A stretch of DNA of 64,000 bases from Ardenticatenaceae bacterium (GCA_020634315.1 JACKBV010000015.1:32818-96817), one strand, 5' to 3'. Positions 43,405 to 55,791 are shown, counted from the stretch's first letter. Numbers and translations: made by a program. The notes: generated by a model not told the origin, from the letters alone.

Positions 43405-44667
43405 CTAAATCGAATCAGCAGACTGGGCTGTATCCCAGGCAGCAACAATTAGTGCCAAGAGTATCCACCATAAAAATCCGGGGCGTGCACCAAGTGTAAT
43501 GGCATCTAACATACCAAAGAACCACCCACCGGCCAATGCGCCGCTCAAACCAACGATTAAGGCGCGAGACACAGGAGAATTAGTCTGATGCCAGCTTTGC
43601 CAAAGTAAGGCAACACTCACGCCCCAGATAGCAAGGTAAGCAATGAGACCGGGAATACCTAAATCCAACCCAACCTGAAGTAATTGGTTATGGGCATGGA
43701 CTATATCGGTATCTGGAGAAACTAAAAATAGTGGGTAGAGAATATGGACAACACGACGAAACCCATTCATGCTCATGCCTGTGAATGGAAAGTCTTGTAG
43801 TCCATAAATGGCCCGCGACCAAATTTCTAATCGCCCTGAGAATCCTAGTTCCTGACCACTGTCAGACAAATCACCGCTAAAGATTGTGTTTAGATCAAGG
43901 TAAAAAGCGAAGCCAATGCCAGCAATAATGGCGACAACGAGCAGCCAGCGCCCCCAACGGGTGGCAACAGCCAGCATGATCAGCAAACTCAGCCCCAAAC
44001 TCAAGACACCGCCCCTGGAAAGGGTAGCAATGAGCATAAATGTGGCAAAGCCAGCCATGCCAAGTAAGGCAAGCAGCCACACCTGACGGCGTTGCGCCCA
44101 TAAAGTGCGCCATAGGCCAATGGTGAGGGCGATAAGCAGTGGCGCAACCCAATTCAGCACACCAGCCATTTCATTGGGATTAATGACGCCACCGATTGTA
44201 CCGGGGATGCGGGAAACGGCCGTTGGCAGTACCCCCTTCACCCGATTAAGAAACGCCACTGGCCCCGTCCACGACACACCAATCAAGCCAACAAAGGCCA
44301 TTCCTATTCCCGCCAACAAGAAGAAAGCGGTCAGGTACCAAACCCCATGCTTAACCTGTCGCGTGACGGCAACTGCCCCATAAAACAGAAAAATGCCGAA
44401 AACAACACCAATGATTTTGGGGAAACTGAGGGCTATATCAAAAACGGCATACAGGCTAATGAGAACGGTGATCGCCAGAAGGAGAACGGCCGTATCATAT
44501 GCCGTTGCTGGTTTGAAACGACGGGTCGCCACCCAACGCACACCCCACAACAGCGGCAGCAGCAGCAAAACAAGGCTTATCCAACCGTGCAGAAACAGAG
44601 CCACTGGCAACAATGCCAATAACCAAACCCATTCCCAGGCAATCACAAATTGGGCAAACCGCCGCAT
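43405..44667 (-). CDS. O-antigen ligase/polymerase-family membrane protein (Wzy/WaaL-like)
   Basis: 420 aa with about 11-12 TM helices. The O-antigen ligase signature region is visible: LSRGGVLSLGLSLLIMLAV and an external loop with FSGRLEIWSRAIYGLQDFPF, FTGMSMNGFRRV, DIVHAHNQLLQVGLDLGIPG; the His/Asn-rich loop is the usual active region. It would join lipid-linked glycans to an acceptor or polymerise them outside the membrane. Chloroflexota lack typical LPS, so the acceptor is uncertain. Its stop is just before the rho promoter. Confidence 0.85.
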   Translation of the reverse strand: MRRFAQFVIAWEWVWLLALLPVALFLHGWISLVLLLLPLLWGVRWVATRRFKPATAYDTAVLLLAITVLISLYAVFDIALSFPKIIGVVFGIFLFYGAVAVTRQVKHGVWYLTAFFLLAGIGMAFVGLIGVSWTGPVAFLNRVKGVLPTAVSRIPGTIGGVINPNEMAGVLNWVAPLLIALTIGLWRTLWAQRRQVWLLALLGMAGFATFMLIATLSRGGVLSLGLSLLIMLAVATRWGRWLLVVAIIAGIGFAFYLDLNTIFSGDLSDSGQELGFSGRLEIWSRAIYGLQDFPFTGMSMNGFRRVVHILYPLFLVSPDTDIVHAHNQLLQVGLDLGIPGLIAYLAIWGVSVALLWQSWHQTNSPVSRALIVGLSGALAGGWFFGMLDAITLGARPGFLWWILLALIVAAWDTAQSADSI

Positions 44668-44833
44668 AGTATCTCCTTAACGTGGCAGAATCATAACGCC
44701 GCCGTGACACCCCGGCAACCCATATTTCAGCTTCATCATACACAAGCCTTGGCATCGGGCACATGCTTGTTTCACAGCTCGCCAAACAGAAACAATACAG
44801 GTGTGAACATTGAACAAATTTTGTTTTTTCAAG

Positions 44834-44861
44834 TTGCTTTCCCCTCGTTTATCTTTATAAT
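44834..44861 (+). promoter_or_regulatory. predicted promoter of the orphan response regulator
   Basis: TTGCTT (44834-44839), a 16-base spacer and TATAAT (44856-44861) lie about 120 bases before ATG 44982. The rest of the divergent gap 44668-44981 shows no other feature I can support. Confidence 0.55.
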
Positions 44862-44981
44862 GACACTCGTAAAGAGTGAATTTTTTAACATTCATTGTTG
44901 GCAACAAGGCTGTCTAGCCAAACCGGGCCAGTAAACGCCAAAACTCGCCCACTTAGCCATCAAGCAGGGCAAAAGGTATCC

Positions 44982-45674
44982 ATGCAAAATGCTGTTATTC
45001 TGTTAGTAGAGGGAGAAGGTGCAGGCACCAATTCACCGACATCCGCTCTCAAGAAAGCAGGATATAACTTTGAAGTTGTGCATACTGGCACGGCCGCTTT
45101 TGCCTGGATCGAATCACATGGGCATCCCAACCTCGTCATCTTCGACTCATCCACGATGCGTTCAAAAGGCTCGCGCACATGTCGACGCCTGCGGCGCATG
45201 TTAGGTGACACCCCCATCATCCACAGCCGCGCAGCCGGAACCGTCGAAGACCCCAGTATCGGCGCAGACGTTTACCTGGAACACCCTTACACACCACGTA
45301 AACTGCTGAACAGGGTTCGCGCACTTTTACCGGCCGACATAACCAAAGAAGAAATCATCTATTTCGGGTCAATCATCCTGTACCGCTCAAAATCATCCGT
45401 AGAACTTTTGGGACGTGGCGAACAACGGATGACTCCAAAACTATTGCAGCTATTAGAAGAGTTTCTGCGTCATCCTGAAGAAATCATCAGCCGCCGCCAA
45501 CTCATGCAAAACGTGTGGAAAACCGACTATATCGGCGACACACGCACCCTGGATGTACACATTCGCTGGGTGCGCGAATGCATCGAAGAAGACCCGGCAA
45601 AACCAAAGCTGTTGCAGACAGTGCGCGGCAAAGGGTACATTTTCAGGCTGTCGGCACTACACCCAGAACCATAA
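44982..45674 (+). CDS. orphan OmpR-type regulator with degenerate receiver domain
   Basis: 230 aa from ATG 44982 (AAAGG upstream). The receiver-like domain (about 1-118) keeps a central Asp (LVIFDSSTM) but the acidic pair is GEGEG-like (LVEGEGAGTN) and the canonical Lys in the KP motif is His (YLEHPYTPRKLL), so phosphorylation may be lost or altered. The winged-helix domain (about 130-225) is intact: RMTPKLLQLLEEFLRHPEEI, VWKTDYIGDTRTLDVHIRWV, TVRGKGYIF. No histidine kinase is adjacent. Ends in a bidirectional terminator facing rpsT. Confidence 0.85.
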   Translation: MQNAVILLVEGEGAGTNSPTSALKKAGYNFEVVHTGTAAFAWIESHGHPNLVIFDSSTMRSKGSRTCRRLRRMLGDTPIIHSRAAGTVEDPSIGADVYLEHPYTPRKLLNRVRALLPADITKEEIIYFGSIILYRSKSSVELLGRGEQRMTPKLLQLLEEFLRHPEEIISRRQLMQNVWKTDYIGDTRTLDVHIRWVRECIEEDPAKPKLLQTVRGKGYIFRLSALHPEP

Positions 45675-45722
45675 GCGTCGCAATCCAGTTATCTGCTGAC
45701 TTTGTAATCTGCGTATAAAAAC

Positions 45723-45750
45723 AAAAACACCACCCGTAGGTGGTGTTTTT
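45723..45750. terminator. bidirectional terminator between the orphan regulator and rpsT
   Basis: AAAAACACCACC (45723-45734) and GGTGGTGTTTTT (45739-45750) form a perfect 12-bp stem with a CGTA loop, with A/T runs on both sides. Confidence 0.9.
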
Positions 45751-45779
45751 TGTTACAAAAAGTTGATAAAAACTTATTA

Positions 45780-46055
45780 CTAGGCAGCCGCATTGCGGGC
45801 AGCAGCCAGTTGGGCCATCAAACGACCCTTGCGTCGGGCAGCATTACGCGGATGTACAATCCGTTTGCGTCCTGCTTTATCCAGTGTGCTGTAAGCTTTG
45901 TTTGCTACAACTTCGGCCTCTTCCAAATCACCCGCGGCAATAAGCACGCGTGCTTTTTTGATATAAGTCCGAGCCGCACTGCGGTACATACGATTATGCA
46001 TCGTCCGCTTCTTTGTCTGCCGTATGCGTTTCTTGGCGGATTTTATGTTAGCCAA
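45780..46055 (-). CDS. rpsT: 30S ribosomal protein S20
   Basis: 91 aa, normal length. MANIKSAKKRIRQTKKRTMH, then NRMYRSAARTYIKKA and DKAGRKRIVHPRNAARRKGR are diagnostic. The start codon is TTG (46055), with GGAGG nine bases before it. E. coli rpsT also begins with UUG and uses it in autoregulation. S20 binds 16S rRNA early in 30S assembly. Monocistronic, with its own promoter and a terminator on the downstream side. Confidence 0.95.
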   Translation of the reverse strand: MANIKSAKKRIRQTKKRTMHNRMYRSAARTYIKKARVLIAAGDLEEAEVVANKAYSTLDKAGRKRIVHPRNAARRKGRLMAQLAAARNAAA

Positions 46056-46113
46056 TTGTTCAGTCCTCCGTGTGTTAACTCTAACTCACCTTGGGAGGCG
46101 TGAGAGCCGCATG

Positions 46114-46142
46114 ATAATAACATGAATCACAAAATGTGCCAA
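46114..46142 (-). promoter_or_regulatory. predicted rpsT promoter
   Basis: TTGGCA (46142-46137), a 17-base spacer and TATTAT (46119-46114) about 60 bases upstream of the TTG start. The rest of the gap 46056-46284 shows nothing else. Confidence 0.65.
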
Positions 46143-46284
46143 ATTTTCTTCACGCCGTTGGAACTATCACATCGCCACAAGCATGCCTGACGAGCTGTTG
46201 AATGCTCTCTGGCGACAGTTTTACTTTTGTTCTGCTTTCCATGTGTTTCTCGCCAACAACGCCGCTTGAATAAATGGCGCTGCC

Positions 46285-47511
46285 TTACGCCAGATGGTTG
46301 GTTTGGGCAACTTTGCTCAACCAACGAGCGCTGGGTTTTACAGTGCGCTGTTGGGTATCACGGTCAACGGCGATGATGCCAAATGTCGGGCGATACCCTA
46401 ACATCCATTCAAAGTTGTCGAAAGCAGACCAGGCAAAGTAACCACGCACATCCAATCCATCTTGCAAACAGGCAAGCACGTTTTGCAGCGCTGTCTCATA
46501 ATAGGCCAGACGATGGCTGTCATCTGTGGTGCCAATGCCATTTTCGGTGACCATAAGAGGCAAGCCGGTCATTTCGTGGGCACGGCGCAGGGTTGCGCCA
46601 ATGGCTTGCGGCCAAAATTCGTAACCCATTTGCGTCAATGCGACGCCTTCCTCTGGTCCCAAATCGCCTTCTGCACCGTAACGGTCGCGTGAGTATGTTT
46701 GCACGCCGACAAAGTCGTCTTCGCGGGCTGCTTCGAGAAAGACATCTTGCAATTCCCAACGTATTTTGTCGCGTACAGTTTCACCGCCGGGGAGAGCTTG
46801 CATATCAGACATGGCGATGGTCAGGCCAACGGGGAGCAACGGCCGTTCCGCCTTGATCGCCGCCCGTGCCTGATGGTGTGCCGCCAGGATTACATCGCGC
46901 CCTTGAACCGTCCCGGCAAACAGAAACGGCGCAAATTGTTCCGGGGTAGTGTGCAAAGCACGCGCCGCCTGCCGGGCAAAAGTTTCATCGACGCCACCAG
47001 CCATCCAACTTATGGCGGCCATGTGCGGAATATTGACCTCATTGATTGTGCAAACTGCTTCAACCAGATCGCCCAAGTGCTGCGTAACTTTGCCTGCGTA
47101 ACGAGCAAATTTAACGGCCGTTTCCATGTTCTCCCACCCGCCTTGCGCAATAAGCCAACGCGGCGAGGTGAAATGATGGTAAGTCACAACAGGTTTCAGC
47201 CCGTGAGCAAGGCACACTTCGCACATGCGGCGATAATGGTCGAGGGCGGCGGTAGAGAAACGGCCGTCTTCCGGTTCCACACGCGCCCACTCCACCGAAA
47301 ATCGATAGCTGTTAAAGCCCAACTCAGCCAGCATAGCAATATCTTCGGGATAGCGATGGTAATGGTCAATGGCATCACCCGACGGTTCGGCAAAAGCCGT
47401 ATCCGGCACATGCTCCATCGCCCAAAAGTCGCTGTTCGTGTTATTCCCTTCTACCTGATGTGCGGCCGTTGCCGTTCCCCATAAAAATCCTTGCGGAAAT
47501 TCACCGTTCAT
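46285..47511 (-). CDS. GH1 beta-glucosidase/beta-glycosidase
   Basis: 408 aa, slightly short for GH1. N-terminal signature FPQGFLWGTATAAHQVEG (about 5-22); acid/base Glu in VCTINEVN, a TxNE variant; nucleophile Glu in MVTENGIGT; aglycone-site WSAFDNFEWMLGYRPTFG. No signal peptide, so it acts in the cytoplasm on imported beta-linked disaccharides or oligosaccharides. First of the carbohydrate genes on this strand; 46838 and 47113 contain exact AACGGCCGTT copies. Confidence 0.9.
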   Translation of the reverse strand: MNGEFPQGFLWGTATAAHQVEGNNTNSDFWAMEHVPDTAFAEPSGDAIDHYHRYPEDIAMLAELGFNSYRFSVEWARVEPEDGRFSTAALDHYRRMCEVCLAHGLKPVVTYHHFTSPRWLIAQGGWENMETAVKFARYAGKVTQHLGDLVEAVCTINEVNIPHMAAISWMAGGVDETFARQAARALHTTPEQFAPFLFAGTVQGRDVILAAHHQARAAIKAERPLLPVGLTIAMSDMQALPGGETVRDKIRWELQDVFLEAAREDDFVGVQTYSRDRYGAEGDLGPEEGVALTQMGYEFWPQAIGATLRRAHEMTGLPLMVTENGIGTTDDSHRLAYYETALQNVLACLQDGLDVRGYFAWSAFDNFEWMLGYRPTFGIIAVDRDTQQRTVKPSARWLSKVAQTNHLA

Positions 47512-47612
47512 CTCATATATCCTTTCCCGAAAAACGTCCCGCAGGTTAATACGTGGCGAGGACAGCCTTCCAGAGTTTGACTTTCATTCATGATGGTGTT
47601 TTACACTCACCG

Positions 47613-48431
47613 TTAATTCGTATTTGACCCGACTACTTGGCTCAAAAAAGCTTGCATAGCTTGCATAAAAGCCGGGTAATTTTCGCGCCGGATGTTATGC
47701 CCGGCATTGGCAACCGCGGCTACCTGCACAAATGGCGAAAGGGAAACCACTTCCCGTGCAACCTTCGGCGAGACAATTGCGCCCTTTGCCGTCTCGGCGG
47801 TAATCAGCAATGTGGGAACGGTAAACGCCGCCACAAATTGTCGCCAAGGCTTGCGGACATCCAAGACCGAAAAGACATTTTTGTCGAGTTGGCGTTTAGA
47901 TTCGGCCCAGGCAGGGAGTTCTGCCTCCGACCATGCCGGATTATCCACTCTCCCTCGAGCAATAATGTCATCTAAAGGAACGCGATCAAGACCCAATAAC
48001 CACTCAAAAAATGGGTTCATGTGTGATCCTTCATCAGGCAATGGGTCGATCCACGCCGGGTCTTCTAAAATCAACCCACGCACAAGATGCGGGTAACGCG
48101 CCCCAAGTTCTGAGGTCGTCAGACCGCCCATCGAATGGCCGCCGACGATTGGTTTATCCAGTTCCAACGCCATAATCAGGCCAGCAACATCAGCCGCATT
48201 GTCAACGGATTCGTTAGGCTGCACGCGTGCAGAAAGGCCATGCCCTCTGGCATCGGGCAAGATGACGTCATATTGCTCTTCTAGTGCCTGAGCAATGGGC
48301 AGCCAACACAGCCCATTGTCAGAAAAACCATGCAGCAGCACCAGCGGAGGCTTATTGCCATCCCCTGTGCGCGTGTAATGCAACTCAAGATTATTTACTG
48401 TGACAAAAGCGTCACGCCAATGAGGTAACAT
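47613..48431 (-). CDS. alpha/beta-hydrolase
   Basis: 272 aa. LVLLHGFSDNGLCW (oxyanion loop), ILPDARGHGLSARV, and GGHSMGGLTTSELGARYP carrying the nucleophile Ser (GHSMGG); catalytic Asp in the LLITAE region and His in ANAGHNIRRENYP. Belongs to the large esterase/haloperoxidase-like group; the substrate is open. Its place between GH1 and GH3 suggests removal of ester groups from glycans or aglycones, which is inference. Confidence 0.85.
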   Translation of the reverse strand: MLPHWRDAFVTVNNLELHYTRTGDGNKPPLVLLHGFSDNGLCWLPIAQALEEQYDVILPDARGHGLSARVQPNESVDNAADVAGLIMALELDKPIVGGHSMGGLTTSELGARYPHLVRGLILEDPAWIDPLPDEGSHMNPFFEWLLGLDRVPLDDIIARGRVDNPAWSEAELPAWAESKRQLDKNVFSVLDVRKPWRQFVAAFTVPTLLITAETAKGAIVSPKVAREVVSLSPFVQVAAVANAGHNIRRENYPAFMQAMQAFLSQVVGSNTN

Positions 48432-48490
48432 GTGAACTCCCTGTAAGCACGAAGAGGCATTAAGGCATCGTGCTTTTATGTTGATTTTTT

Positions 48491-50764
48491 CTACTGTCTT
48501 ACGCTGCGTGCTTGCCGCAGCAACATGTCGGCAATATCGTCCGCCGGTTGTGTGAGAAAATCCTCTTGAAAGTGGAGAAAGCTTCGCAAGGGTAAATCCA
48601 GCAAGAAGTTGAGTTTATCCATACCTATATAGCTGGGGTCGCTATTATTGAAGAGGCCGCCATTGGACATCAATTCAACAACCATTGGCTGGAGGATTGT
48701 TTTGCCGACTGGATCATTGAACCAGGCGCGGATAGTGGATTCGTTGTGCAAGATGGATGGCAGCTGCAATGTCGATTGCAAATTGACGGTAGCACGGCAG
48801 CGAATGTCCGCTGCCGATGCGCCAACGAGGATGTCGAATTCGCCATTTTCGGTGATCCATTGTTGATAGGCTGGATCGTAGTAGGCGAACGCGCGAGTAT
48901 TGAGGGTGAAGGAAACGGTTTTGGTTTCCCCCGGTTGCAGTTCCACTTTCGCAAACCCTTTTAGCTCTTTATACGGCCGTATCAAACGCGCCTTCTGATC
49001 ATGAACATACACCTGGACAACTTCCTTGCCCGTCATGCTGCCCGTATTGGTCACATCCACCGAGACAACCAGGCCATCCGTATCCTTAAAAGTCGTATCC
49101 GAAACGTGCAGATTGCTGTAGGCAAACGTGGTGTAACTCAATCCATAGCCAAAGGGGAACTGCACCGGCACCTCTTTGGCGTCGTAGTAGCGATAGCCAA
49201 TGAACAACCCTTCGCCATAATGCACTTCGCCATTTTCGCCGGGGAAATTGAGGTAAGCAGGTGTATCCGTCAACTTGACCGGGTAGGTTTCAGCCAGTTT
49301 GCCGCTGGGATTGGTGCGCCCAAAGAGAATGTCGGCAATGGCACCACCGCCCGCCTGCCCCATCATCCAGGCTTCGAGAATGGCCGCTGTGCCATCGATC
49401 CAATCGCGCACGACGACTGGCGCACCATTGTTGAGGATGACAACGGTGCTGGGCTGTACGGCCGTTACCGCTTGAATTAAGGCTACTTGCTGCTGCGTCA
49501 AATTCAGGTCTGGCCGATCATATCCTTCCGACTCCTTGGAGTCAGGCAAGGCAATGTAAAGCAGCGCCACATCCGCAGCCTGCGCCGCAGCGACAGCTTC
49601 AGCAATGAGTTCCGGGTTCAGGCAATCATCCATAGCATACCCCGGAGCAAAGCTCAACTCAGCATTTCCGGCCAGCTTTTGCAGTTCCGTGAACGGCACA
49701 TCCACTTGAGTCGGATTGATATGCGAACTACCGCCGCCCTGGAAATGGGCGAGCTGCGCCGCCTGCCCGATAACGGCGATGTGCTGCGGATTTTGCAAGG
49801 GCAGCAGCCCATTATTTTTGAGCAAAACCATGCCTTCGGCCGCAATCCGACGGGCCAGCGTATGGTGTGCAGCCGCATCAAAGCCGCCACCCTTGGCTGT
49901 TTGCGCCGCCTGCGAGATGATGCGCACAATACGCCGCACGGCTCCGTCCAACACAGCTTCGTCTAATTCGCCGTTACGCACGGCTTCGACAACAGCGTTT
50001 ACCCGCGCTTGCTTGGGGCCAGGCATTTCCAGGTCTAGTCCGGCACGCAAAGCAGCGACACGATCATGAACTGCGCCCCAATCGGAGACGATGAAACCCT
50101 CGAAGCCCCATTCGCCTTTGAGGATGTCGGTGAGCAGATGATGATGTTCGGAGACGTAGGTTCCATTGACCTTGTTGTAGGCACACATCACACTCCAGGG
50201 TTTGGCTTTGGTAACGGCCGTTTCAAACGCCGGCAAATAGATCTCACGCAACGTACGCTCATCAATCTCAGCGTTAATCGAAAAACGCTCAAATTCCTGA
50301 TTATTCGCCGCAAAGTGCTTTAATGCCGTGCCGACACCTTTGCTTTGGATGCCATTGATCAAACTGGCGGCCAATTCCCCCGCCAGATAAGGGTCTTCCG
50401 AAAAATACTCAAAGTTACGGCCGCACAGCGGCGTCCGCTTCATGTTGGCACCCGGCCCCAAAATAACATCAACTTTCAAAGCGATGGCTTCTTCCGCCAA
50501 GGCCTGCCCCATTTCATACAACAATGCTGTATCCCAGGTAGCGGCAAGACTGGAAGCGGTGGGGAAGCAGGTGGCTGGCAAGCTTTTTTGCGTCAGCACA
50601 CGAACATTCGGCATACGGCGAATACCATGCGGGCCATCAGAAACCAACAATTCAGGCAAACCCAATCGTCCTACAGGCGTAGTTGTCCAGGAAGTTGCTC
50701 CAGTACACAGAGCAGCTTTCTCTTCCAACGTCATTTTAGCAACGATACCTGAAATATCTGTCAT
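48491..50764 (-). CDS. GH3 beta-glucosidase
   Basis: 757 aa from ATG 50764 (AAAGGAG six bases upstream). GH3 N-domain: EKAALCTGATSWTTTPV, VSDGPHGIRRM and the nucleophile Asp in GFIVSDWGAVHDR. The GH3 C-domain begins near residue 315 (MVLLKNNGLLPLQNP) and a fibronectin-III-like domain is at 560-660 (VQVYVHDQKARLIRPYKELK). Typical three-domain bacterial GH3; probable intracellular beta-glucosidase or beta-xylosidase (no signal peptide). Paralog of the broken gene at 53513-55791. Exact AACGGCCGTT at 50213 is absent at the matching place in the paralog. Confidence 0.93.
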   Translation of the reverse strand: MTDISGIVAKMTLEEKAALCTGATSWTTTPVGRLGLPELLVSDGPHGIRRMPNVRVLTQKSLPATCFPTASSLAATWDTALLYEMGQALAEEAIALKVDVILGPGANMKRTPLCGRNFEYFSEDPYLAGELAASLINGIQSKGVGTALKHFAANNQEFERFSINAEIDERTLREIYLPAFETAVTKAKPWSVMCAYNKVNGTYVSEHHHLLTDILKGEWGFEGFIVSDWGAVHDRVAALRAGLDLEMPGPKQARVNAVVEAVRNGELDEAVLDGAVRRIVRIISQAAQTAKGGGFDAAAHHTLARRIAAEGMVLLKNNGLLPLQNPQHIAVIGQAAQLAHFQGGGSSHINPTQVDVPFTELQKLAGNAELSFAPGYAMDDCLNPELIAEAVAAAQAADVALLYIALPDSKESEGYDRPDLNLTQQQVALIQAVTAVQPSTVVILNNGAPVVVRDWIDGTAAILEAWMMGQAGGGAIADILFGRTNPSGKLAETYPVKLTDTPAYLNFPGENGEVHYGEGLFIGYRYYDAKEVPVQFPFGYGLSYTTFAYSNLHVSDTTFKDTDGLVVSVDVTNTGSMTGKEVVQVYVHDQKARLIRPYKELKGFAKVELQPGETKTVSFTLNTRAFAYYDPAYQQWITENGEFDILVGASAADIRCRATVNLQSTLQLPSILHNESTIRAWFNDPVGKTILQPMVVELMSNGGLFNNSDPSYIGMDKLNFLLDLPLRSFLHFQEDFLTQPADDIADMLLRQARSVRQ

Positions 50765-50875
50765 GACAGACTCCTTTCTCTCAGTCAGGACACTAGGCGA
50801 CACAAACCTGCATGGACTCTTCTCTCTTCTTAAAATGCAAAAAACTCTACCAAACTTTCGTTTCAGTGTAGCCAG

Positions 50876-50958
50876 GTAATCGGCAAGAAATTTTTCTCGC
50901 TTTCTTGCCGATTACTTACGTAAACCGCACAGGCGTCCCAAAACTTGGTGCGGTTTAC
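50876..50958 (-). terminator. two hairpins after the GH2 gene
   Basis: GTAAACCGCAC (50920-50930) pairs with GTGCGGTTTAC (50948-50958) directly after the GH2 stop. A second 15-bp stem (50876-50890 with 50901-50915, arms GTAATCGGCAAGAAA and its complement) follows with a short T-rich loop. Either could stop transcription from GH2 into GH3. Confidence 0.6.
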
Positions 50959-53430
<2,472 letters not shown>

Positions 53431-53445
53431 AGGTCCTCAATAGCG

Positions 53446-53489
53446 AGAGCGAGAGCGAGAGGAAGCAATCACACCCTCGCTCTCGCTCT
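53446..53489. repeat. GAGAGC-repeat hairpin upstream of the beta-mannosidase gene
   Basis: AGAGCGAGAGCGAG (53446-53459) and its complement (53476-53489) give a 14-bp perfect stem with a 16-base loop made of a six-base microsatellite. It lies between the second GH3 gene and the GH2 start, without a T-run; it may stabilise or process the mRNA, or slow read-through. Confidence 0.6.
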
Positions 53490-53512
53490 ATTTTCACACT
53501 TTGATTCTCGCC

Positions 53513-55791
53513 CTAGTTGTGTACCTGCTGCAACAAGCCAGCAACCATATCCTCAGGATGCATCGGCAGTGCATGTTGTTGGAACATCAGCACACTCACC
53601 AACGGCATGTCACTAAACATCTCCATCACATCCATACCAATGGCGCCATCATTGCCATACCGCTCGTCATCCCCACCAAACATCTTGCGCGACTCAGCTT
53701 CCATTTGCGCATAAAACGGCCCAAAAATAGCCCGGCCACGTGGATCAGCCATCCACTCGCGAATGGTAGATTCTTTGTCAAGAAGGCAAGGCAAATCCAG
53801 AGTCGATTCGAGCGTCACCGCCAATGTGTGGCGAATATCCGCCGCCGAAGCCGCAATTAAAAGGTCAAATTCGCCATCCTCAGTAATCCACTGCTTATAC
53901 TCAGGATGATAAAAAGCAAAAGCGCGGAAATCGAGATCGATAGAGACGGTTTTTGTCTCACCTGGCTGGAGTTCCACCTTAGCAAACCCTTTCAGCTCTT
54001 TATACGGCCGTACCAGGCCCGACTTTTGGTCATGGACATACACCTGGACAATTTCCTTGCCCGCCATACTCCCCGTATTGGTTACATCCACCGTAACCGT
54101 CACACCATCCACATCCTTAAAGCTGCTGGCCGACACTTGAGGATTGCTATATTCAAATGTGGTATAGCTCAACCCATAACCAAATGGGTATTGCACAGAC
54201 ATCTCTTTGGCATCATAGTAACGATAACCAATGAACAGCCCTTCGCCATAATGCACGCTGCCTGCATCACCAGGCCAGTTGAGATGTGAAGGGGTATCAG
54301 CCAATTTCGACGGGAAAGTTTCGGCCAGTTTGCCACATGGATTAACTTTACCAAACAGGACATCAGCAATGGCGATACCACCTGCCTGCCCCATCATCCA
54401 ACCCTCAAGCAGCGCAGCCACATCATCAATCCACTCACGCACCGCCACCGGCGCACCATTATTCAACACAACCACGGTCTTCGGCTGCACCTGGGCAACC
54501 GCTTTAATCAACGCAACCTGTTGATCCGTCAGGTCCAAATCAGTGCGGTCATAACCCTCAGATTCCTTAAAAGTCGGCAGCGCAATATACAACACAGCCA
54601 CATCCGCAGACTGGGCCAGTGTCACAGCCGCATCAATCATATCCTGACGGAAAGAATTATCAGTCGGATAACCTTCAGCATAAGTCAGTTCAGCCCCCTC
54701 AGCCTGAGCCTGAAATTCCTTGAACGGCACAGCCACTTTTGTGGGGTTGATGTGCGAACTGCCGCCACCCTGGAAATGGGCATGTTCAGCGGAACGGCCG
54801 ATTATGGCGATTTGCTGCTGTCCCTTCAGGGCAACAAACCATCATTCTTCAGCAGCACCATGCCTTCCGTCGCAATATGATGCGCCAACTCATGATGCGC
54901 ATCCACATCAAACGTACCGCCTTTCGGCGTTTCTTTTGCTTTAAGAACAATGCGCAAAATGCGGCGCACAGATTCATCCAACACAGCCTCGTCCAACACA
55001 CCGGAACGCACTGCCTCCACAACTTCCTTCACTCGGCGCTCTTGCGGGCCTGGCATTTCCCAATCCAACCCACCTTTCAACGCCTTCACCCGATCACGCA
55101 CAGCGCCCCAGTCCGAAACAACCAGACCTTCAAAGCCCCACTCATTCTTGAGAATCTCAGTCAGCAAATGGTAATGTTCAGAAGCAAACGTGCCATTCAC
55201 CTTGTTGTAAGAGCACATCACCGTCCACGGTTGAGCCTGTTTGACCGCCTTCTCAAAGGCTGGCAAATAAATCTCACGCAGCGTGCGCTCATCCACTTCC
55301 GCACTAATGCTGAAACGTTGGAACTCCTGATTATTAGCAGCATAATGCTTCAGCGAAGTTCCAACCCCCTTGCTCTGCACACCATTAATAAAATTGGCCG
55401 CCAGCTCCCCTGCAAGGTAAGGGTCTTCAGAAAAATACTCAAAATTCCGCCCCCCCAATGGCGAACGCTTCATGTTCGCCCCAGGGCCAAGAACCACATC
55501 CACATCCAGAGCAATACACTCTTCAGCCAATGCCTCACCCATTTTATGGATCAAATCCACATCCCAAGTAGAGGCAAGGCAAGATGCCGTCGGGAAGCAA
55601 GTGGCCGGCAAACTATTGAGTGCCATCTCATGGACATTAGGCACGCGCCGAACACCATGCGGCCCATCTGAAACAATCATTTCAGGCACATCCAGCCGTT
55701 CTATCGGCGTCGTTGACCACGCGCTAGCGCCAGTGCAAAGCGCCGCTTTCTCTTCAAGTGTCATTTGTTTAATAATAGATTGAATGTTCAT
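53513..55791 (-). pseudogene. second GH3 beta-glucosidase, one frameshift
   Basis: The first frame (ATG 55791, AGGA RBS) runs to a TGA at 54826-54828 and carries EKAALCTGASAWSTTP and the nucleophile region GLVVSDWGAVRDR. The second frame covers 54828-53513 with the C-domain and Fn3 (VQVYVHDQKSGLVRPYKELK). Inserting one C in CCC (54829-54831, GGG on the plus strand) gives PLKGQQQIAIIGRSAEHAH and restores a 760-aa GH3 very similar to the enzyme at 48491-50764. As written the chain stops after LLKNDGLLP and would lack the C-terminal domains. Sequencing error is likely. Confidence 0.85.

Noticed and set aside
54826..54831. Programmed frameshift or readthrough in the second GH3 gene
   Set aside because: The stop follows CCC preceded by G, so the P-site tRNA could not re-pair; the paralog is uninterrupted at this place.
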